From the NCBI GenBank assembly GCA_049296695.1, contig JBAQSX010000162.1:1-10080 (forward strand): a stretch of DNA of 10,080 nucleotides. Direction: 5' to 3'. The DNA is from UBA10906 sp049296695. GTDB taxonomy: Bacteria > Pseudomonadota > Gammaproteobacteria > Methylococcales > Methylomonadaceae. The first letter of the stretch is position 1; each line of letters starts with the position of its first letter. Positions 6,432 through 10,080 of the stretch are shown here, in pieces. The notes below the pieces were generated by a model, which was not told the DNA's origin, did no database searches, and worked only from the letters and a program-made list of their open reading frames with translations. A program made the translations under genes and the position numbers.

Positions 6432-7418
6432 ATGCCTATGAAAATTTTAAGTCTTACTGGCGCAATAATAATGACATTGAATCTACATTATGCCCAAGCG
6501 GCTAATACCCCCGATACGGTGCAAGGTGTGGGTTATGTTGAGCCTGTTAATGACATCTTGCGTTTGAATTTTAAACATCGAGGTATTATTCAAAACTGCT
6601 CTGTGTTTATTGGTCAACAAGTAAAAAAAGGCGAATTATTAGCAAAACAAGACGATAGTGAAGAACGCGCCGCTTTGGCAATAGAAGAGGCCAATGCCGC
6701 TTTAGCCAGAGCAGAATTAAAGCAGGTATTGGCGGGGATTAATCCCGCGCAAATTAAAGCGCGTCAAGCCGATGCGACTGCTAAAAAAGCGGAAAATGAC
6801 TATGTTCAATTGAACGCGCAACGCATGAATCGTTTATTAAGTCATGACGCGATCGCTACGGCAAACCGTGATAGTGCGCTCAGTGATGCGCGACGCGTTG
6901 CCGCACAAGTCAGCGCGGCGGAGGCTGAAATTGAGTATTTGCGTAATTATGTGCGCCCTGTCGATAAGGCGTTAGCGGAGGCTAAAGTGGCATTGGCGGA
7001 GGCTAAGGTATTGAAAGAAAAGGCGCGTTTGGCACAAACTGAGTTACGCGCACCTAGTGATGGGGTGGTGTTGGAGATTTTGCATCATGCGGGGGATGTT
7101 GCCGATGAAATGAATGCTGAGCCTGTGTTGTTATTTGCTGATATAAGTCGTTTGCAAATTCGCGCTGAAATTGATGAAAATTATGCTTTATTATTAAAAG
7201 AAAATCAGTCGGTGAGTTTATTTGGGCGGGGTTTGGCTGATAAACAATTAACGGGAGTTATTAGTTTGGTAAAACCGATTATGGGTAAAAAAACAGTATT
7301 TACTAAAACGGCTACTGAGCGTAAAGATATTGATACGCGGCAAGTATTTATTGCCCTGCCAGCGGGGACGCAATTACCGATTGGTTTAGAAACTGATGTA
7401 GCAATTAAGGTTAAATAG
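6432..7418 (+). CDS. HlyD-family periplasmic adaptor (membrane fusion protein)
   Basis: 328-aa exported adaptor of the kind that bridges an inner-membrane pump to an outer-membrane channel. A signal peptide covers residues 1-23 (hydrophobic core after K4, cleavage expected at AQA before A24). The first lipoyl half is about 45-75, with GQQVKKGELLAKQD. A long alpha-helical hairpin rich in A, E and R spans about 76-203. The second lipoyl half is LRAPSDGVVLEILHHAGD (205-222), followed by a beta-barrel. The hairpin includes an imperfect 21-bp tandem repeat giving ALAEAKV twice (180-193). It resembles DevB-type and short HlyD adaptors. Two in-phase ATGs (6432, 6438) exist, neither with a strong ribosome site. 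Unusually, no ABC or RND pump gene is adjacent; the next gene is on the other strand, so the partner must be encoded elsewhere. Confidence 0.88.
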   Translation: MPMKILSLTGAIIMTLNLHYAQAANTPDTVQGVGYVEPVNDILRLNFKHRGIIQNCSVFIGQQVKKGELLAKQDDSEERAALAIEEANAALARAELKQVLAGINPAQIKARQADATAKKAENDYVQLNAQRMNRLLSHDAIATANRDSALSDARRVAAQVSAAEAEIEYLRNYVRPVDKALAEAKVALAEAKVLKEKARLAQTELRAPSDGVVLEILHHAGDVADEMNAEPVLLFADISRLQIRAEIDENYALLLKENQSVSLFGRGLADKQLTGVISLVKPIMGKKTVFTKTATERKDIDTRQVFIALPAGTQLPIGLETDVAIKVK

Positions 7419-7482
7419 GTATTACAGTATGGTCAATTAATTAAAGAAAATAATGATTTGCGCGTACGAAATCGTTGAATTG

Positions 7483-7508
7483 TAGGGGCAAATTATTATT
7501 TGCCCCTA
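7483..7508. repeat. Perfect hairpin repeat, copy 1 (TAGGGGCAAAT arms)
   Basis: TAGGGGCAAAT (7483-7493) and ATTTGCCCCTA (7498-7508) form an 11-bp perfect stem with a TATT loop, 65 bp after the HlyD-like gene. It might terminate transcription but lacks a T run. The first 23 bases recur exactly at 8279-8301. Two more small perfect hairpins follow in this gene-free stretch: GGATTG-CTA-CAATCC (7528-7542) and TAGCAT-CC-ATGCTA (7582-7595). Confidence 0.7.
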
Positions 7509-7631
7509 TTGAATGTCATTGCGACAGGGATTGCTACAATCCACGAAGCCACGGATGGTATATATTACAGTGACTCGATTTTAGCATCCATGCTAATTTA
7601 GTTAGACTTTGCTGTTTTATTAATAATGTAT

Positions 7632-7949
7632 TTAACGATTATAGCGGTAGCCATTATGATGGCTATCACTTGGTCTATTAAATTCATAACCTCTGTTTAA
7701 ATAACGATTAATCTCGATTTCATTAATATTTCTTTTTATCATTTCATCACGTTGAATCTCACGTTCAGCTTGCTCGGCAACATAAGGGTCGCCTGCGCGT
7801 ATGGCTTGCCGTAATATTCTTTTTTCCATTCTTTCTTCACGATTAATCGCTCTTCTTTCAGCATTTAATTCAGCGTCTACACGGTCATAAGCTAAGGCGA
7901 TTTCATGGCTTAGTAATAGTAATAAACCAAAAATGATTTTTATTTTCAC
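7632..7949 (-). CDS. Small secreted charged helical protein
   Basis: 105-aa protein of unknown function. Residues 1-20 form a signal peptide: basic KIK, a leucine run and cleavage expected after ALA before Y21. The mature part is highly charged and probably mostly helical (about 22-75), rich in R and E, with repeated short patterns such as ERRAINREERMEKR. The C-terminus is polar with N, R, H and Y. I chose the GTG at 7949 because AGGAG (7957-7961) lies 7 nt upstream; the frame can be extended to a TTG at 7967, but that places the ribosome site inside the gene. It is a monocistronic gene with no informative neighbour. A periplasmic chaperone-like or scaffolding role would be only a guess. Confidence 0.65.
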   Translation of the reverse strand: MKIKIIFGLLLLLSHEIALAYDRVDAELNAERRAINREERMEKRILRQAIRAGDPYVAEQAEREIQRDEMIKRNINEIEINRYLNRGYEFNRPSDSHHNGYRYNR

Positions 7950-7956
7950 GAAAATA

Positions 7957-7971
7957 CTCCTATTCAATAGG
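7957..7971 (-). promoter_or_regulatory. Ribosome site partly inside a small hairpin
   Basis: In the transcript of the small secreted protein, UCCUAU and AUAGGA form a 6-bp stem with a UGA loop just before the GTG start. The 3' arm contains AGGA of the Shine-Dalgarno AGGAG, so the stem could limit translation initiation. This is a structural reading only; no ligand or regulator is implied. Confidence 0.35.
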
Positions 7972-8052
7972 ATTGATAAGTTTTAGGATTTTAATTGCAT
8001 TTATTAACGCAGTTATTTAGTAATTATTGAGTCGTCATTGGGAATGCTAAAT

Positions 8053-8092
8053 ATAGGAGTCAAACAGCTTTAGCTGTTTGCTAGCAATTCTA
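8053..8092. repeat. AGGAGT hairpin repeat
   Basis: TAGGAGT is followed by a perfect hairpin CAAACAGC-TTTA-GCTGTTTG (8061-8080), then CTAGCAATTCTAT. The layout of AGGAGT, hairpin and CT-rich closing segment mirrors the repeat at 1337-1382, whose second hairpin seems reduced here. It lies in the gene-free stretch between the small secreted protein and rnfA. Confidence 0.55.
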
Positions 8093-8151
8093 TGTCTTTT
8101 GAGAGATTTATGGATATTTTATTCATTCTGCTTAATGGTAATTTTTTTAAT

Positions 8152-8254
8152 AATTAATTCAAGTTACGCATTAGCCTCCCCCTTTTCCAAAGGGGGGAAA
8201 TCTATCCTTCTTATCGATTGATAATACTGGCTTGCGTAACTTGAGTAATTAATT
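8152..8254. mobile_element. MITE-like 103-bp element with TTACGCA-type termini
   Basis: AATTAATTCAAGTTACGCA (8152-8170) is inverted at 8233-8254 as TGCGTAACTTGAGTAATTAATT, differing by a 3-base insertion. Inside is a perfect hairpin CCCCCTTT-TCC-AAAGGGGG (8178-8196). There is no coding capacity. The left part of a further copy overlaps its right edge (8247-8265, AATTAATTGAAATTACGCA). Its right 25 bases (8218-8242) recur exactly, inverted, at 8363-8387. It is probably a non-autonomous element moved by a transposase encoded elsewhere (inference). Confidence 0.65.
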
Positions 8255-8278
8255 GAAATTACGCAAAGGTTACAAATA

Positions 8279-8346
8279 TAGGGGCAAATTATTATTTGCC
8301 CTTTAATAACAAACGATTGTTACTAAAGGGCAATTGTGTTTTGCCA
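8279..8346. repeat. Hairpin chain between MITE copies, with copy 2 of the TAGGGGCAAAT repeat
   Basis: The first 23 bases (8279-8301) repeat 7483-7505 exactly and form the stem GGGCAAAT-TATT-ATTTGCCC. The final CCC also opens a second stem: CCCTTTAATAACAA (8299-8312) against TTGTTACTAAAGGG (8317-8330), 13 of 14 pairs. A third, weaker pair is GGGCAA/TTGCC (8328-8344). This stack of alternative stems is flanked on both sides by TTACGCA-type ends. Confidence 0.6.
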
Positions 8347-8353
8347 TTTCAGT

Positions 8354-8422
8354 AATTAACTAAAGTTACGCAAGCCAGTATTATCAAGTGTTCAATCCCC
8401 CCTATTGAAAAATAGGCATGTA
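8354..8422. mobile_element. Partial, opposite-facing copy of the TTACGCA-type element
   Basis: AATTAACTAAAGTTACGCA (8354-8372) plus the next 15 bases matches the right end of the 8152-8254 element in inverted orientation; 8363-8387 is a perfect reverse complement of 8218-8242. Further on, a C-rich run and the hairpin CCTATT-GAAA-AATAGG (8401-8416) correspond to the C5/G5 hairpin of the full copy but have diverged. No matching far end is seen, so it is truncated. From here to about 8660 I see no gene or convincing structure. Confidence 0.5.
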
Positions 8423-8669
8423 GCAATTCCGCACCTGATTCATTAAAGTACAAAGTCATCGCAATGCGTTCTAAAAAAGGCAGTAGTTACATCTATTCGG
8501 TAATAGCAAGTGAGTTGTTATGGGTTTTAGTCGCAGAACTATTTTAGCATTGGATAATTAAACATTTAAAAAATCAGCAATTTATCGTGTCATTATTACC
8601 TTTTATATACGCTAACGTACATAATGTTTTTATGATTGCGATTCTAAAACACCCTAAATAATCACAGCG

Positions 8670-8689
8670 TTTGTCGTAAATACGACAAA
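8670..8689. promoter_or_regulatory. Operator-like palindrome upstream of rnfA
   Basis: TTTGTCGTAAATACGACAAA is a 20-bp palindrome with 9-bp perfect arms and a 2-bp centre, typical of a site for a dimeric regulator. It lies about 180 bp before rnfA. I do not recognise it as an FNR, Fur, IscR, Rex or NsrR site. Confidence 0.5.
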
Positions 8690-8713
8690 ACTCAGTAAGT
8701 AACACGCGCTTAG

Positions 8714-8729
8714 TGTCGTAAGTGCGATA
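8714..8729. promoter_or_regulatory. Second, imperfect copy of the operator-like site
   Basis: TGTCGTAAGTGCGATA matches the core of the 8670 palindrome (8672-8687) at 13 of 16 positions in the same orientation, 42 bp downstream, i.e. four helical turns. A looser TTTTGTC/GACAAAA inverted repeat (8739-8765) follows. These sites point to a regulator controlling the rnf operon (inference). Confidence 0.4.
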
Positions 8730-8838
8730 TTTCCCTTGTTTTGTCGCTTGTCTTTACTGACAAAAACAACATCTAGCAACGCTACCGCGCTATAACATTG
8801 ACCTGTCGCCTTTGGCATAGTTACTGCTTTTTCTTAAA

Positions 8839-8852
8839 TCAATCAAGATTGA
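8839..8852 (+). promoter_or_regulatory. Leader hairpin before rnfA
   Basis: TCAATC-AA-GATTGA forms a 6-bp inverted repeat 19 nt before the rnfA start. Its half-sites face opposite to those of an FNR box (TTGAT-N4-ATCAA). A TATAAC (8791-8796) and a TTGACC (8798-8803) are nearby, but no well-spaced promoter pair can be assigned. Confidence 0.25.
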
Positions 8853-8871
8853 CTCTCACGGCAAGCACATC

Positions 8872-9453
8872 ATGAGCGATTATTTTCTTCTTTTGCTAGG
8901 TACAGCTCTCGTTAATAACGTAGTGCTAGTCAAGTTTTTAGGGCTATGTCCATTTATGGGGGTGTCCAATAAATTAGATACCGCATTAGGCATGGGTTTA
9001 GCGACTACGTTTGTATTAACGTTGGCGGCGGTGGCGAGTTGGGTTTTAGAATTTTTTGTTTTAAAACCCTTCGATATTGAATTTTTACGCATTGTGGCGT
9101 TTATTTTGGTAATTGCGGCTGTGGTGCAATTTACTGAGATGGTGGTACATAAAACCAGCCCCGTGTTGTATCAGATTTTAGGAATTTTTTTACCTTTAAT
9201 TACCACCAATTGCGCGGTGTTAGGGGTTGCGTTGCTGAACGTGCAAGAACAATACGGCTTTATGCAAAGTATGTTCTTTGGCTTTGGTTCAGCGGCAGGG
9301 TTTACGTTGGTGATGGTGCTATTTGCGGGGCTGCGTGAGCGATTAGCACTCATGGCAGTTCCCGCCTTGTTTTCAGGCTCACCAATTGCGTTTATTACAG
9401 CGGGAATTTTATCGCTGGCATTTATGGGTTTTACAGGGCTACCTACAAAATAG
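8872..9453 (+). CDS. rnfA: Rnf/Rsx electron transport complex subunit A
   Basis: Inner-membrane subunit of the Rnf (Rsx) complex, which couples electron transfer between NADH and ferredoxin to ion movement; in E. coli the Rsx version keeps SoxR reduced. The 193-aa length matches E. coli RsxA. About six membrane helices are visible, beginning with YFLLLLGTALVNNVVLVKFL. The two cysteines that bind the RnfA/RnfE iron-sulfur cluster within the membrane are present: C26 in LGLCPFMGVS and C114 in TTNCAVLGV. The GLRERLALMAVP loop and GFTGL near the C-terminus are typical. The ATG at 8872 has only a weak ribosome site but gives the standard MSDYFLLLLGTALVNN start. rnfB follows after 19 nt, so this is the first gene of the operon, preceded by an unusually long gene-free region. 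Confidence 0.97.
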   Translation: MSDYFLLLLGTALVNNVVLVKFLGLCPFMGVSNKLDTALGMGLATTFVLTLAAVASWVLEFFVLKPFDIEFLRIVAFILVIAAVVQFTEMVVHKTSPVLYQILGIFLPLITTNCAVLGVALLNVQEQYGFMQSMFFGFGSAAGFTLVMVLFAGLRERLALMAVPALFSGSPIAFITAGILSLAFMGFTGLPTK

Positions 9454-9472
9454 CCTTTAAGGGAGTACGACC

Positions 9473-10030
9473 ATGTTTATGTTATCTGCCGTTATTAGTT
9501 TGACTGCGTTAGGCTTAGCTCTTGGGCTGTTGCTAGGTATTGCCGCCAAGTATTTGCGCGTAGAAAGCAATCCGATTGTTGATGAGCTAGAAGCGTTAAT
9601 GCCTGGCTCGCAATGTGGTCAATGTGGTTTTCCGGGGTGCAGAGCCGCCGCTGAGGCTTTAGCAGACGGTAACGCGCCTGTGACTTTATGCCCCCCTGGT
9701 GGCTCAGCATTAGCAGAACAGTTTGCTAAAAAACTAGGTGTAGATTTAGATTTAAACAGCGTTGCCGAACCTGAAGTTTTAGTCGCACGCGTTTATGAAG
9801 CCGACTGCACAGGTTGCACCCGTTGTTTTAAAGTCTGCCCTACCGATGCCATCGTGGGCGCGCCTAAACAAATTCATGCTATTGTGGCCGATGCTTGTAT
9901 TGGCTGTCAGCGTTGCGTAGCAGTGTGTCCTACTGAATGCTTGCAAATGCACCCTGTTGAAGTGACTTTGCGCAATTGGCGTTGGGCAAAACCTACGACT
10001 ACATCGCAGTTGAATTTATCTCAAGCTTAA
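9473..10030 (+). CDS. rnfB: Rnf/Rsx electron transport complex subunit B (ferredoxin-like)
   Basis: Membrane-anchored iron-sulfur subunit of the Rnf complex, 185 aa (E. coli RsxB about 192). An N-terminal membrane anchor spans about residues 5-27. The Fe4S4 domain has C48, C51 and C56 in QCGQCGFPGC, plus C73 in TLCPPGG. Two ferredoxin-type CxxCxxCxxxCP motifs follow: C112, C115, C118, C122 and C142, C145, C148, C152. All twelve cluster cysteines are therefore present. The ATG at 9473 follows GGGAG by 7 nt. The C-terminus after the second ferredoxin motif is short and polar. rnfC would be expected next but does not start within the remaining 50 bp, which hold only a small ATAAG-CGAA-CTTAT hairpin near 10037 and an 8-codon reading frame. 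Confidence 0.97.
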   Translation: MFMLSAVISLTALGLALGLLLGIAAKYLRVESNPIVDELEALMPGSQCGQCGFPGCRAAAEALADGNAPVTLCPPGGSALAEQFAKKLGVDLDLNSVAEPEVLVARVYEADCTGCTRCFKVCPTDAIVGAPKQIHAIVADACIGCQRCVAVCPTECLQMHPVEVTLRNWRWAKPTTTSQLNLSQA

Positions 10031-10080
10031 ATTTTTATAAGCGAACTTATGCAAAGTTTAGGACTGGCAGTGCTTTAAGC

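Noticed and set aside
7511..7560. A stretch resembling common GTCATTGCGA-type extragenic repeats
   Set aside because: Only a short similarity from memory and no second copy in the window, so it is not listed as a repeat.
7648..7665. TAGCCAT/ATGGCTA hairpin near the 3' end of the small secreted protein gene
   Set aside because: It falls inside the coding region and is followed by no T run on either strand.
8152..8422. CRISPR array
   Set aside because: Repeats are inverted, unequal in spacing and flank hairpins; there are no regular spacers and no cas genes.
8839..8852. Possible FNR box before rnfA
   Set aside because: The half-sites are in the inverse orientation to TTGAT-N4-ATCAA, and the spacing is 2 instead of 4.
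10050..10079. An 8-codon reading frame after rnfB as a possible rnfC start
   Set aside because: It ends in TAA within the window and does not resemble the RnfC N-terminus.

Overview
The window is AT-rich bacterial chromosome. AmpD, GuaA, RnfA and RnfB are all of gammaproteobacterial type. The many short palindromic and terminal-inverted-repeat elements between genes recall filamentous sulfur oxidisers of the Thiotrichales/Beggiatoa kind or related gammaproteobacteria. That placement is inference from the general look of the sequence; no rRNA or other strong taxonomic marker is present.

Layout, left to right. (1) A perfect 26-bp palindrome at the left edge, then a three-helix inner-membrane protein gene on the minus strand, divergent from ampD (anhydro-muropeptide amidase). 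(2) A convergent ampD/guaA junction holding a compound cruciform repeat and a MITE-like element. (3) guaA on the minus strand, without guaB beside it. (4) A minus-strand toxin-antitoxin block. In transcription order it is a small frameshifted ORF, a small antitoxin, a RelE-type toxin, a 63-bp copy of the tail of the small ORF, an AbrB-type VapB and a PIN-domain VapC. The tail copies are direct repeats that bracket the RelE pair like a cassette. (5) A 491-aa protein joining an N-terminal TerD domain to a C-terminal PD-(D/E)XK nuclease domain of the DUF1887/Card1 type, through a basic linker and an unassigned middle region. This is the most unusual gene here. (6) A periplasmic HlyD-type adaptor with no transporter beside it, and a small secreted charged protein. 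(7) About 900 bp without genes (7950-8871), with a nest of MITE-like inverted repeats and, nearer the next gene, two related operator-like palindromes exactly 42 bp apart. (8) rnfA-rnfB, the start of an Rnf/Rsx electron-transport operon that runs off the right edge.

The core genes (ampD, guaA, rnfAB) flank an accessory stretch from about 3.2 to 6.3 kb that reads as a small stress/defence island: two toxin-antitoxin modules next to a sensor-nuclease fusion. I saw no tRNA, rRNA, CRISPR array or complete insertion sequence. Several starts were moved from the longest open frame on ribosome-binding-site evidence, and this is stated in the entries.
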